64,000 nt of DNA from Tumebacillus_A lipolyticus (GCF_042682745.1 NZ_JBHUIO010000002.1:434001-498000), one strand, 5' to 3'. Shown: positions 34,772 through 43,157, counted from the stretch's first letter. Notes: generated by a model from the letters alone, not told the origin. A program made the numbers and translations.

Positions 34772-35941
34772 TTATAAATCCTCCTCGTGTAAAATATCGG
34801 AGTTGTAAACCCTTAACCCCTCCGTAATTCCATAATACTTCATTACCCCATCCGAATCACCGGTACTGTACGAATAATGCATTAAATACTTGCAAGCTAG
34901 TTCCTTAATCTTATCATCTACAGATAAAGACAATACTTCTTCTGCAATCTTCGGTTGCCCCTTTGCTACCGATAGTAGGAGGAGCAGTTTTCCATACAAG
35001 TCCGGCGAAGTTGTTTCACTGATCGCTTCGTCAAAAATCTGAGTCCCTTCCTCAGTCCTATTAAGCTTGATCAATGTCTTCGCATACTCCTTCATAGCAA
35101 TTAGCCATACCCGTTTATCCAGCACTAAGTGATTTAATGAACGTTTCAATATTTCATTGGCTCTTGCGTAGTTCTTTTGCTTGTATTCATAATAGCCAAT
35201 GTTCAGTTCTGCTCTTCCAATCTTGTTTGTATGCCCGCTAACCTGTAGACAATCCAAAGTTTGATACAAAAAGTTACCCGCTTCTTCTACCTTTCCTTCA
35301 TGCTCAGCCAACATGGCTTTCGCATGAAGTATCGAAGCCTTCTTTTCAGGTTGACCGTCAAACACTCCCTCAATCCGAATCATGATGTCCGAGAGCCGTG
35401 AGTATTGTTTTCGCGCAGCAAACAATGCAATAAGGTTTGATAGTACAATGTGTAAACGCTCGTTGTCCTTGAATTTCTCATGAATTAGTTCTGCAACCGA
35501 ATATGCTTTCATCCAATACTCGTAAGCAGAATCATACCTTTCCAAGTAAAAGTAAACTCTCCCAATGTTATTCAACGCGTTGCATCTTTCGGTCAAGCCG
35601 ATCGAAACTTCAAATAAGCCGACTGCAAGTTCATGCGCTCTTTCAAGTGAAGCTTTTGTCGCAAGAAGTTCGATCAGTTCAGCCGCTCCCCGTGTTACAT
35701 CATCTTGAGTGATTCTTTCGACTGGCATTTTTAAGTCCTTCGCGATTTTTTCTAACTCGAACGAATAGATGTCCCTCTTTCCTTTAATCATCATACGCAA
35801 TGTTTCCTCATGAACACCAATACGAGTTGACATCGCAGCAGTGGAGTAATATCCACCCTTTTCCTTTTTGATCTCCTCAATCCTGCGTCCTAAAGGAATC
35901 TTGTCAACTGTTGTCTCTTTTGGTGCAACAAGAGTGCTCAT
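34772..35941 (-). CDS. XRE-TPR regulator of RRNPP type, cognate receptor candidate
   Basis: 389 residues. N-terminal helix-turn-helix (about 20-75: RRIEEIKKEKGGYYSTAAMS, TRIGVHEETLRMMIKGKRDI) and 7-8 TPR-like helix pairs (about 85-370: ALNNIGRVYFYLERYDSAYE, AELNIGYYEYKQKNYARANE). Length and layout fit NprR/PlcR/AimR-type receptors that bind re-imported oligopeptides. The ATG at 35941 follows a weak GGGGG site. It forms an operon with the 47-residue peptide gene, ended by the terminator at 34513. Divergent from the metzincin operon, with palindromes between. AT-rich, probably acquired. Confidence 0.85.
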   Translation of the reverse strand: MSTLVAPKETTVDKIPLGRRIEEIKKEKGGYYSTAAMSTRIGVHEETLRMMIKGKRDIYSFELEKIAKDLKMPVERITQDDVTRGAAELIELLATKASLERAHELAVGLFEVSIGLTERCNALNNIGRVYFYLERYDSAYEYWMKAYSVAELIHEKFKDNERLHIVLSNLIALFAARKQYSRLSDIMIRIEGVFDGQPEKKASILHAKAMLAEHEGKVEEAGNFLYQTLDCLQVSGHTNKIGRAELNIGYYEYKQKNYARANEILKRSLNHLVLDKRVWLIAMKEYAKTLIKLNRTEEGTQIFDEAISETTSPDLYGKLLLLLSVAKGQPKIAEEVLSLSVDDKIKELACKYLMHYSYSTGDSDGVMKYYGITEGLRVYNSDILHEEDL

Positions 35942-36030
35942 GTAAATGCCCCCATTTGTCAAATATATATGCTATCTGTTTAGATTATTATCACAATTCA
36001 TCTTCATTAATTATATCAATGCTAATACCG

Positions 36031-36042
36031 AATGTATACATT
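36031..36042. promoter_or_regulatory. 12-bp palindrome upstream of the XRE-TPR regulator
   Basis: AATGTATACATT is a perfect palindrome 90 bases upstream of the regulator start. Its size suits a dimeric helix-turn-helix operator, and the ATG..CAT outline is reminiscent of PlcR-type boxes. Palindromes of this length can occur by chance in AT-rich DNA. Confidence 0.4.
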
Positions 36043-36322
36043 TCTCTGGAGATTTCTAAATGAAAGGTGGGGCTTCCCTTCACATCTGTTTATCGCTGTC
36101 TTATTTCCTCTCGCAGCTTCGCAATTGGTCGAAGGAGAGATAGGAGATAATCTTCTGCGAGCTTAGAGGGACTGTGACAATGGGATAGCAGCAATAGGAA
36201 GAAAGAGTGTCCAACTTCAATTGTGCCGTAAGATGTATTAGACGGGTTCCACTTAATGCAAAAAACAAATACGTGTAGTACAGCTATACAGAATTTTTTA
36301 TTCCATAAACTAGTAGATCATC

Positions 36323-36343
36323 TACAATACACATGATATTGTA
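36323..36343. promoter_or_regulatory. Inverted repeat TACAATA-N7-TATTGTA before the metzincin gene
   Basis: Perfect 7-bp arms with a 7-base spacer, centred about 46 bases upstream of the metzincin start, where an operator or activator site overlapping a promoter would lie. Candidate target of the divergent XRE-TPR regulator. Confidence 0.45.
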
Positions 36344-36378
36344 AAACAAAAATCACAAATAAAAGGATTGGTTGAGTG

Positions 36379-37002
36379 ATGACAAGCAGGCGCGTGAAAA
36401 GTACAGTTGCTTTAGTGGTGGATATTTCTTCCATTTCACTTCTCGATGATGCACATGCCACGTATTATGGTCGTGATGCATTCTTCCAGGGAAATGGTTT
36501 GCCGGACGCCACTATAGCGGCACTGGTTTATTATGAAGAAACTGCTGTTTCCACGATGGGATACTCAGGTCACACTTTAGCCGCTAGAACCGAGTTCGAT
36601 AATGTGACCGATGCTGTGATAAATTTTCGAAAAGCTACCTCATCTGAAATTAACACAGCCCCGCTCAGAATACTTATGAAAACGGGAGGTAACTCAAGAG
36701 ATTTATATTGGTACGGTCACACTACGAATTACGACATCAATGGAAACGAACTTGGAACTGTAGACGCACAATATTATGCTTGGAGTAAGGTTGACTTGTT
36801 GTTGAACCACGACAAAATGGAATACAAAGGATTGAATAGTAATCAACGTAGGCGGGTTGCCGTTCACGAAATGGGTCATGTCATGAGTATGAAGCACCAG
36901 CCTATTGGTTATAGTCACTTAGCTTCCGTCATGCAAGATGATTCTTATGAAAGCTGGAGTCTTACATCAGTTGATATAGTGAATCTTCAGTACATGTATT
37001 GA
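36379..37002 (+). CDS. Small metzincin-type zinc protease
   Basis: 207 residues. The zinc motif HEMGHVMSMKH (163-173) fits HExxHxxxxxH, with a likely Met-turn in ASVMQDD about 12 residues on, so this is a metzincin (matrixin/snapalysin-like size). The N-terminus (basic MTSRRVKS then TVALVV .. DDAHA) resembles a signal peptide, but its hydrophobic core is interrupted by Asp, so secretion is likely but not certain. The ATG at 36379 (GTG immediately before) has AAAGG 12 bases upstream. First gene of a two-gene operon with the exported protein 18 bases downstream; divergent from the RRNPP regulator. Confidence 0.83.
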   Translation: MTSRRVKSTVALVVDISSISLLDDAHATYYGRDAFFQGNGLPDATIAALVYYEETAVSTMGYSGHTLAARTEFDNVTDAVINFRKATSSEINTAPLRILMKTGGNSRDLYWYGHTTNYDINGNELGTVDAQYYAWSKVDLLLNHDKMEYKGLNSNQRRRVAVHEMGHVMSMKHQPIGYSHLASVMQDDSYESWSLTSVDIVNLQYMY

Positions 37003-37020
37003 TGGAAAGGGGGAAACGAG

Positions 37021-37632
37021 ATGAAAAAACGTGTTTTACTCATAGTAGCCGCTGCTCTTGTAATCGGTAGTGTTGGGTACTACAGCATGAAAAAAGAACA
37101 AAACTATGAGAATTTCGGCGTTGCAACAACAAGTGCATCGTTTGAGCATCATGAAAGCGTTGACGAGTTGGCTGATGAGGCTGAACTTATTGTTTTGGGG
37201 TCATTCACTGGCAAACGAGAGAACTTTGTTGCAAAAGACGGTAAGGGCGACTACATTTCAACTATTTCTAAGTCGGTCGTCAAGATAGATAAGGTCATTA
37301 AAGGTGATAAGAAAAAAAATAGTACCATCGAGGTATTTGAAGACTGCTATCTAACTGACAATCAACGTTACATTGCTACAGAGGGTTATAAATGGATGAA
37401 TGAGGACGGAAAGTATTTGTTGTTCCTTACTCCTGGGACATCAGATAATACGTATGTAATCGTTGGCATTTATGAGGGGAAATTTGATCTAACTCGGAAG
37501 GATCGTGCTAAGGAACACAAAGACTTGAAAAAAGCCTTCCTTGACCCAGACGTAGAGTTTTTGGGGGAGGATTTCGAACTCGAACACTTCTACAAGCTCA
37601 AGGGAGAAGCGCTCAAGAAGTACAATTTGTAG
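37021..37632 (+). CDS. Exported hypothetical protein in the metzincin operon
   Basis: 203 residues. Signal or anchor segment 5-22 (VLLIVAAALVIGSVGYY), then a beta-rich domain, EAELIVLGSF .. VVKIDKVIKGD .. GKYLLFLTPG .. YVIVGIYEGKF, homologous by eye to the protein at 21664-22341. A strong GGAAAGGGGG site precedes the ATG. Its position 18 bases after the metzincin gene suggests a joint role (chaperone, inhibitor, immunity or cell-surface anchor for the protease); none is shown by sequence. The C-terminal 40 residues are highly charged. Confidence 0.78.
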   Translation: MKKRVLLIVAAALVIGSVGYYSMKKEQNYENFGVATTSASFEHHESVDELADEAELIVLGSFTGKRENFVAKDGKGDYISTISKSVVKIDKVIKGDKKKNSTIEVFEDCYLTDNQRYIATEGYKWMNEDGKYLLFLTPGTSDNTYVIVGIYEGKFDLTRKDRAKEHKDLKKAFLDPDVEFLGEDFELEHFYKLKGEALKKYNL

Positions 37633-37657
37633 TCCACCCAGATCCCCCAAAATAAAA

Positions 37658-37698
37658 GAGGAAGTTGACAGGAACTTTTGTCAGCTTCCTATATTTTT
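37658..37698 (+). terminator. Terminator of the metzincin operon
   Basis: GAGGAAGTTGACA / TGTCAGCTTCC hairpin with a mismatch, followed by TATATTTTT. Confidence 0.8.
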
Positions 37699-37949
37699 GA
37701 GATCTAGAGAAGTGGTGCCAATTATGGTGTCCAAATCAACTCCCTCGTCATTCTCGATTACTGGGGAAGTAGCGATCTTGTTACCGACGGAGTATAATTG
37801 ACCCGGCATAGCCGAAAATGAAATGATCCACTAAATAGCGATATCTCCTCGAAAACCCCCAAGTCATCGAAGAGAGGCATCCAAATGCTAAGAGGTGGAG
37901 AATGGAGAGAATCGCAAGGTAGCCAACCCTTCTCCTCAACCCGCACAAC
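37699..37949. other. Spacer, no gene seen
   Basis: About 250 bases between two terminators. Overlapping short frames exist on the minus strand without start signals. The base composition returns to the GC-richer core pattern near here, so the right edge of the AT-rich island lies within it. Confidence 0.4.
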
Positions 37950-37983
37950 AAAAAAACGTGCCAGAGCAACTCCAGCACGTTTC
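37950..37983 (-). terminator. Terminator of tRNA-Pro
   Basis: AAACGTGC / GCACGTTT stem with a seven-base T-run on the minus strand, 10 bases beyond the tRNA 3' end. Confidence 0.88.
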
Positions 37984-37992
37984 TTCTTCATA

Positions 37993-38069
37993 TGGTCGGA
38001 ATAGCGGGATTCGAACCCACGACCTCACCCACCCCAAGGGTGCGCGCTACCAGGCTGCGCTATATTCCG
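37993..38069 (-). tRNA. tRNA-Pro(GGG)
   Basis: 77-nt cloverleaf with CCA encoded. Acceptor CGGAATA / TATTCCG, anticodon stem CACCC / GGGTG with loop TTGGGGT (anticodon GGG), T-loop GTTCGAATC. All stems pair. It is transcribed toward its own terminator and lies at the right edge of the AT-rich island. Confidence 0.95.
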
Positions 38070-38212
38070 GTGAAAATAGTCCACTTAGAGTTGCTGGACA
38101 CAAAAGCAATTATATAGGAGTGTTGAGTCAATTGCAAGAGCTTTTTTAGAAAAAGGAGGGACATCTTGTTAGAAATCTCCCTCCCCTTACCATATGCTAG
38201 CTCCGTGCCGAT

Positions 38213-38974
38213 TTATGCACGAACGCGATTCTGAAGCGTCCCTATGCCTTCGATCGTGATCTCGCAGAGGTCGCCCTTCTGCAGCTGACCTACTCCTTCT
38301 GGCGTACCTGTCGTCAAAATGTCACCCGGTTCGAGCGTCATCACTTTCGATACGAAGGAGACCAACTCATCCACCGTAAAGATCATATCGGATGTGGACG
38401 AAGATTGTTTGACCGCACCGTTGATCTTAGTTTCGATCTTCAAGTTCTGATAATCCAATCCCGCTACGACGAACGGACCGAGCGGGCAGAACGTATCGAA
38501 CCCTTTAGCTCGTCCCCATTGCCCATCTTTGACCTGATAGTAGCGCTCCGATACATCGTTCAACACGGTGACGCCGAAGATGTGCTGTTTCGCCTCTGCG
38601 ACAGAAATGTTCGAAGCACGCTTGCCGATCACGACCGCCAGTTCCCCTTCATACTCTACGTTCTTCGCGATGTCGGGCAGGACGATCTCGTCGCCCGATC
38701 CGATGATCGCAGAAGGCGGTTTTAAAAACATCATTGGCTCTTCCGGCAGCTGCTTCCCCCGCTCGACGGCGTGCGCCTTATAATTGAGACCGATGCAGAC
38801 CACTTTCGAGGGGACGGTCGGCGCGAGCACTTTCACTTCGGAGAGGAGATATTCCACCCCGGTCAATACGGCCGTCCGCACATAGTGCCCGGCAAGCTCT
38901 CTGACTTTGTCCCCTTCTAACAGCCCGTATTTTTCGCGTCCTTCCGCTTCAAATCGCAAATACTTTGTTGCCAT
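38213..38974 (-). CDS. Fumarylacetoacetate hydrolase-family protein
   Basis: 253 residues of the FAH superfamily (HpcE/FahD-like). Metal-binding and catalytic segments: VCIGLNYKAHAVE, FLKPPSAIIG, VEYEGELAVVIGK (metal Glu pair), VLNDVSERYYQ, AKGFDTFCPLGPF, LTTGTPEGVG. Members hydrolyse or decarboxylate 2,4-dioxo acids in aromatic catabolism, or act as oxaloacetate decarboxylase/tautomerase; the substrate cannot be assigned. AAGGAG precedes the ATG. Confidence 0.9.
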   Translation of the reverse strand: MATKYLRFEAEGREKYGLLEGDKVRELAGHYVRTAVLTGVEYLLSEVKVLAPTVPSKVVCIGLNYKAHAVERGKQLPEEPMMFLKPPSAIIGSGDEIVLPDIAKNVEYEGELAVVIGKRASNISVAEAKQHIFGVTVLNDVSERYYQVKDGQWGRAKGFDTFCPLGPFVVAGLDYQNLKIETKINGAVKQSSSTSDMIFTVDELVSFVSKVMTLEPGDILTTGTPEGVGQLQKGDLCEITIEGIGTLQNRVRA

Positions 38975-39074
38975 CCTCGTTCGACTCCTTCGACAGTCCG
39001 TTTGTCAGTTCACGCGATTTTTCTCATTCCCACGGAAATAGACTCAATTCTCTCACTATTCCCTCACTATTCCC

Positions 39075-40436
39075 TCAGCCCAGCCAAGAAAACAGTTTGC
39101 TCAGCAGGCTTGCCACCGCATCGATCAGCATCGTCAACATATCGAGTATGCCGTCCATCCACGACCAGTCCTTCGTGGACAGCAATTCACCAAAATCCAA
39201 TTGGGGAAGTCCGATCAGATCATTCGCTGGCTCCCCCTCCACTTTCTCGACGGGAACCACTTTCTGCTCGTTGACCTGCACTTCGCTCGGGTTGCGCATA
39301 TCGACGGTCAGCACCGCCGAGTCGGCCACCCAACCGTTTTTACCGAAGACGTACAGCTTAAAATGGCGCTTGGTCGCCGCTTTCGGCTCCTTGTACGTAT
39401 AGACCACTCCGCCTTTGCGAATCAGCACCGCCCCGTAGAGCGCCCCCTGCTCCTCGTCCGCCTCGCGCGTGACGATCGGCTCGGCCAACAAGTCTCCATC
39501 CAGATAGGTGACCAACGTGTAGTGGTAGTTGCCCTGTTCTCCTTCTTGGTTCCACGTAAACTGCAGCTGATACCCCGCTTCGCCTTGCTGGGAATAGGAG
39601 GCCAAGCTCAGTTCAGGCTTTACTGGCGGGGCAAACTCGCCCTCCTGCCCTTTCATCTGCTTATACAGATACTCATAGAGGCCGGGCACTTGGCTTGCCA
39701 GCGGCAAGGAGAGGTTTTCCTGCGGCTGCACGTTGAACATCGATCCGTTCCATGAGACCACCCCCACCTGTTCCCCGTTGATCGCCTGCTCGATCCGCGA
39801 AGGAAAGGGCGTCTTGGCCTTGGCGAGCGGGGAGCCGAACAGCTGGACATAATCTTCAGCTGCAATCTCGGCCAACTGCCAGCGGTGTTCGATTCCATCT
39901 GCGACACCGACGCGATCATCTTCGGAAAGACCTCTCATCCTCGCATAGGTCGTCTCTTTCCACCGCTTGCTGTCGGTAAGCGTAATGCTGTCACGCTTCA
40001 GCGTGTAGTAATGGGTGACATGGTGACCATATTCGTGAGACAGTGTGTGGGCAAACGACCCTGCTGTCGTATGATCATCTCCCCCATACAGCTCGATCTT
40101 GCCAGGGCGCATTTTGGGCGTGCCCTGAAAGACGCCGGTCACCGTCTGAAATATATATTGACCCGCAACGCCTTTTCCGTGCGGATAACCATCATAGATC
40201 ACAATCTCCTCAAGCAGTTCAAGCTCTTCCCCATGCACATTCTGCAATAACTCACCATAGAGCGCCTTCAGTTGTACCTGATCTTTCCACTTTGGAGAGT
40301 AGCTGGTGATCACCATCCCGCCAGGTGCCGAATAGGTGGCTTGTACCTGTTCGGCTGCGCGCGAGTGATCGCCGATGCCAAGCAACAAAAACAGCGCCAA
40401 TACAACGGTGATACACCATCGCAGTCTGCCGCTCAT
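39075..40436 (-). CDS. Secreted gluzincin-like protease with hydrophobic C-terminal tail
   Basis: 453 residues. Signal peptide 1-28 (SGRLRWCITVVLALFLLLGI, cut near RAA). The zinc motif HEYGHH at 134-139 is preceded by FAHTLS; a possible third ligand lies in LAEIAAEDY about 60 residues on. The middle region (320-410) is beta-rich and may be an Ig-like module. The last 35 residues (MDGILDMLTMLIDAVASLLS .. WLG) form an amphipathic helix that could bind membrane. GGAGAAGGAGG fixes the ATG at 40436; a longer frame upstream has no signal. No known protease family is recognised beyond the motif. Confidence 0.75.
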   Translation of the reverse strand: MSGRLRWCITVVLALFLLLGIGDHSRAAEQVQATYSAPGGMVITSYSPKWKDQVQLKALYGELLQNVHGEELELLEEIVIYDGYPHGKGVAGQYIFQTVTGVFQGTPKMRPGKIELYGGDDHTTAGSFAHTLSHEYGHHVTHYYTLKRDSITLTDSKRWKETTYARMRGLSEDDRVGVADGIEHRWQLAEIAAEDYVQLFGSPLAKAKTPFPSRIEQAINGEQVGVVSWNGSMFNVQPQENLSLPLASQVPGLYEYLYKQMKGQEGEFAPPVKPELSLASYSQQGEAGYQLQFTWNQEGEQGNYHYTLVTYLDGDLLAEPIVTREADEEQGALYGAVLIRKGGVVYTYKEPKAATKRHFKLYVFGKNGWVADSAVLTVDMRNPSEVQVNEQKVVPVEKVEGEPANDLIGLPQLDFGELLSTKDWSWMDGILDMLTMLIDAVASLLSKLFSWLG

Positions 40437-40490
40437 CCGCTCCCTCCTTCTCCTGTCGATCGTAACTTCTCCATCTTCCTTCATCATAAC

Positions 40491-40526
40491 ACAGGGGGAG
40501 CCGCATTCCCAAATCGGCTCCCCCAC
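40491..40526 (-). terminator. Terminator-like hairpin after the DUF1028 gene
   Basis: GGGGGAGCCG / CGGCTCCCCC, 10 bp, in the spacer between two minus-strand genes; only a short T-rich tail (TGTGTT). Confidence 0.6.
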
Positions 40527-40543
40527 AATGTATGCAGATTCGT

Positions 40544-41416
40544 TTACTTGGTGCGCATGTACAGCAAGATCTCCTCGTCGATCAGGTTGTCCTCCCGCCA
40601 ACGAGTGTCAAAATTTTCTACCGCGCAGTAGTCTTGCAACGCGTTTTTCACGCGCTCCTCATAGCTCGTCGGCCGCTCTTCTCCCGGCAAAAGCCCGAAG
40701 CGCTTCAGATGGTCGACCAGTTCGCTCAGCACTTCCCCTTCGATCGGGCGAAGTTTCGCTGGGTCCGTTTCCCCCATGTACAGTCGATGGAGATTCAAAA
40801 GGCGCTTCAGTTCATACGTCGGCGACTCGTGATCATCGACCCGCAGATCCACATAGCGATCGATATGACCGTCATATGCACCCCGCTCTTTGACCACATA
40901 GAGCGCAGCGCCCTGTCTGCCGCGCTTGTCACCACCCGCTTCATCCCCTGCGATCAGCGCAGCCAGCAGCCTGTCTGCCAGATCGCCTTTCGCATATTGG
41001 AACGAGATGGCCATCGCATCGAGCACTTCTGGGCCTGAGAGCAAATTGCCCTGACAGGTGAACCCTTCCCCGATCTGATGGAACGCGTAGTCGTGGCACA
41101 GCTTGCCGGTAAATGCGGCCGCATTGCCATGACGGTCGACCACCCCGACTTGCCGCCAGTCGCGCCCCTCATCGCCTGCGAGCAGCAGGTCGAGCGTCTC
41201 CTGTGCCGTCTTGCCCTCTGCGAGCAGACGAAGACCATCCGGCCCAAACCCGGTGTTCGCCCATGACTGTGTCGCCACCGCGCCGACATTTGCCTGCGCC
41301 CACGGGACGACCGAACCGACCGCTAAAAATTTTGATGCGACTGCAACGCCGATCTCGCCTGTCTTCGTATCGCAGGCGACGATCGAGAACGTATGGATCA
41401 AGCGATCTTTGCGCAT
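40544..41416 (-). CDS. DUF1028 (Ntn-hydrolase-like) protein 1
   Basis: 290 residues of the DUF1028 family: HTFSIVACDTKTGEIGVAVA, SKFLAVGSVVPWAQANVGAV, ATQSWANTGFGPDGL, AGDEAGGDKRGRQGAAL. The fold is Ntn-hydrolase-like; some relatives are annotated as peptidases or amidohydrolases, without a settled substrate. The C-terminal third is longer than in the paralogue at 52334. The ATG at 41416 (MRKDRL) is 8 bases after GGAGGGG; an ATG two codons upstream is too close. Confidence 0.88.
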   Translation of the reverse strand: MRKDRLIHTFSIVACDTKTGEIGVAVASKFLAVGSVVPWAQANVGAVATQSWANTGFGPDGLRLLAEGKTAQETLDLLLAGDEGRDWRQVGVVDRHGNAAAFTGKLCHDYAFHQIGEGFTCQGNLLSGPEVLDAMAISFQYAKGDLADRLLAALIAGDEAGGDKRGRQGAALYVVKERGAYDGHIDRYVDLRVDDHESPTYELKRLLNLHRLYMGETDPAKLRPIEGEVLSELVDHLKRFGLLPGEERPTSYEERVKNALQDYCAVENFDTRWREDNLIDEEILLYMRTK

Positions 41417-41446
41417 GATCATGACCCCTCCAACACGCGTATCGAT

Positions 41447-43063
41447 CTAGCGAGCATTCTCCCGCTCGGCTGCTCGCAGTTCGACACGGCGAATTTTTCC
41501 TGATGTCGTCTTCGGCAGGCTTTCCACAAACTCGATGGCGCGCGGGTATTTGTAAGGAGCGGTCAAGTTTTTGACATGCTCTTGCAGATCGCGCACCATC
41601 TCATCAGATGCCAGCTCTGGACGCTTCAAAACGACAAACGCTTTGACGATATGGCCCCGATCCGGATCTGGGCTTGCCACCGCAGCACACTCTGCCACAT
41701 CGGGGTGCTGTACGAGCGCATCCTCCACCTCGAACGGCCCGATCGTGTACCCGGCTGAGATGATAATATCATCTGCACGCCCTTCAAACCAGATGTAGCC
41801 TTCCTCATCCATCCGCCCTTGGTCGCCGGTGACATACCAATCGCCGCGGAAAGCGCGCTTGGTGCGAACTTCGTCGTTCAAGTAGCCTTTGAACAGGATC
41901 GGCGCATCTTTGGCGACAGCGATGTCGCCTACCGTTCCGGTCGGCACCACCTGACCGTCCTCGTCGATGATCGCCACGTTCACGCCAGGCGAAGGGCGTC
42001 CCATCGAACCGGGGCGAACGTCAAGACCGACCAAGTTGCCGACGAGCAGCGAGTTCTCCGTTTGGCCATAGCCGTCACGAACGGTGATTCCAAAATTCTT
42101 CTGGAACGCGTCGATCACTTCTCGATTGAGCGGCTCTCCAGCCGAGCAGGCGCTCCGCAGCGCTCTGGGACGATACGCATCCATCCCGTCCACTTTCGCC
42201 ATCAGCCGATACTCGGTTGGCGTCGCGCACAGCACCGAGATCTCATGCTTGGCCAGCAGGTTCAGATAGGCCTGTGGATTGAATCGACCCGCGTAGACGA
42301 ACGCGGTGCCGCCTTTGCCGAGGATCGAGACGAACGGGCTCCAGATCCACTTCGCCCAGCCTGGGCCTGCGGTCGCCCACGCCATCTCACCTTGCTTCAC
42401 ATCAAACCAATAGGTTGCTGCGATCTGCTGGTGCGCATACAGCCAAGAGTGTGTGTGGATGACCCCTTTTGGCCCGCCTGTCGTCCCCGATGTATAGGAG
42501 AGGAACGCCATCTCATCGGAGCGAGTGAAGACCGGCTCGAATTCATCAGCTTGGCCTGCTACCAGCGATTCGTAGGATGTCCATCCCGCCTGCTCGCTGC
42601 CGACGATGATAAAGGTCGAAAGCGTCGGGCATTGCTCGCGAACTTGATCCACTTCGGCTGTGATCGCACCGAAGGCGATCACGCCTTTTGCCTCCGCGTG
42701 GTTGGCTCTGTACTCGATATCTTTCGGGCGGAGCATCTCCGATCCGGGCATGATCACCGTTCCTGCTTTGATCAAGCCGAGATAGACGATGTACGCTTCG
42801 AGCGAGCGCGGCAGGAGCACGATCACCCGATCGCCATGTGTCAGGCCGCTGGCAGAGAGCGCGTTGGCCCATCTGTTTGATGCCGCTTTCAATTCTCCAT
42901 AGCTGAGCTCCTGAACGTCACCCGCTTCGTTTTCCCAATGGATCGCCACCTGCTCAGGGTGAGCGGCTGCATATTGATCAACCTGTTTGGCAAAGTTATA
43001 CGTTTCCGGCACATCGAAGGTGAAATCTTTCACTTTTTGCTCATACGCATTGTCCATCGTCAT
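41447..43063 (-). CDS. AMP-forming acyl-CoA synthetase
   Basis: 538 residues of the adenylate-forming superfamily, closest in layout to medium/short-chain acyl-CoA synthetases: P-loop-like SYTSGTTGGPKGV, ATAGPGWAKWIW, DGYGQTEN, WYVTGDQGRMDEEGYIWF, adenylation lysine in PKTTSGKIRR. It activates a carboxylic acid as acyl-AMP and transfers it to CoA. The ATG at 43063 follows GGGGGAG; longer frames upstream are not supported. It lies between hbs and the DUF1028 gene; the substrate is not predictable here. Confidence 0.9.
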   Translation of the reverse strand: MTMDNAYEQKVKDFTFDVPETYNFAKQVDQYAAAHPEQVAIHWENEAGDVQELSYGELKAASNRWANALSASGLTHGDRVIVLLPRSLEAYIVYLGLIKAGTVIMPGSEMLRPKDIEYRANHAEAKGVIAFGAITAEVDQVREQCPTLSTFIIVGSEQAGWTSYESLVAGQADEFEPVFTRSDEMAFLSYTSGTTGGPKGVIHTHSWLYAHQQIAATYWFDVKQGEMAWATAGPGWAKWIWSPFVSILGKGGTAFVYAGRFNPQAYLNLLAKHEISVLCATPTEYRLMAKVDGMDAYRPRALRSACSAGEPLNREVIDAFQKNFGITVRDGYGQTENSLLVGNLVGLDVRPGSMGRPSPGVNVAIIDEDGQVVPTGTVGDIAVAKDAPILFKGYLNDEVRTKRAFRGDWYVTGDQGRMDEEGYIWFEGRADDIIISAGYTIGPFEVEDALVQHPDVAECAAVASPDPDRGHIVKAFVVLKRPELASDEMVRDLQEHVKNLTAPYKYPRAIEFVESLPKTTSGKIRRVELRAAERENAR

Positions 43064-43157
43064 CGCTGTTCTCCCCCTGATGCAAACATTGCATAATTGA
43101 TTTACTACCGTACCTTTATTCCACCTATTGAACGAAAATTCCTGCAACTAGCGAAAT

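Larger units (their letters stand above)
35942..36378. other. Divergent control region of regulator and metzincin operons
   Basis: About 437 bases with no supported gene (one 27-codon frame near 36061 is ignored). It separates the two divergent operons and contains two dyads, listed separately. No consensus SigA promoter stands out by eye. Confidence 0.55.

Noticed and set aside
34625..35941. Arbitrium (AimR-AimP) phage lysogeny module
   Set aside because: The layout is similar, but no phage structural or lysis genes are nearby and the divergent partner is a protease operon; RRNPP family in general is the safer call.
36061..36144. 27-codon plus-strand frame beginning MKGGASLH in the divergent control region
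   Set aside because: No ribosome binding site and no signal-peptide-like core; not a credible second peptide gene.
37758..37991. Minus-strand frames overlapping the tRNA-Pro terminator
   Set aside because: They run through the terminator hairpin and have no start signals.
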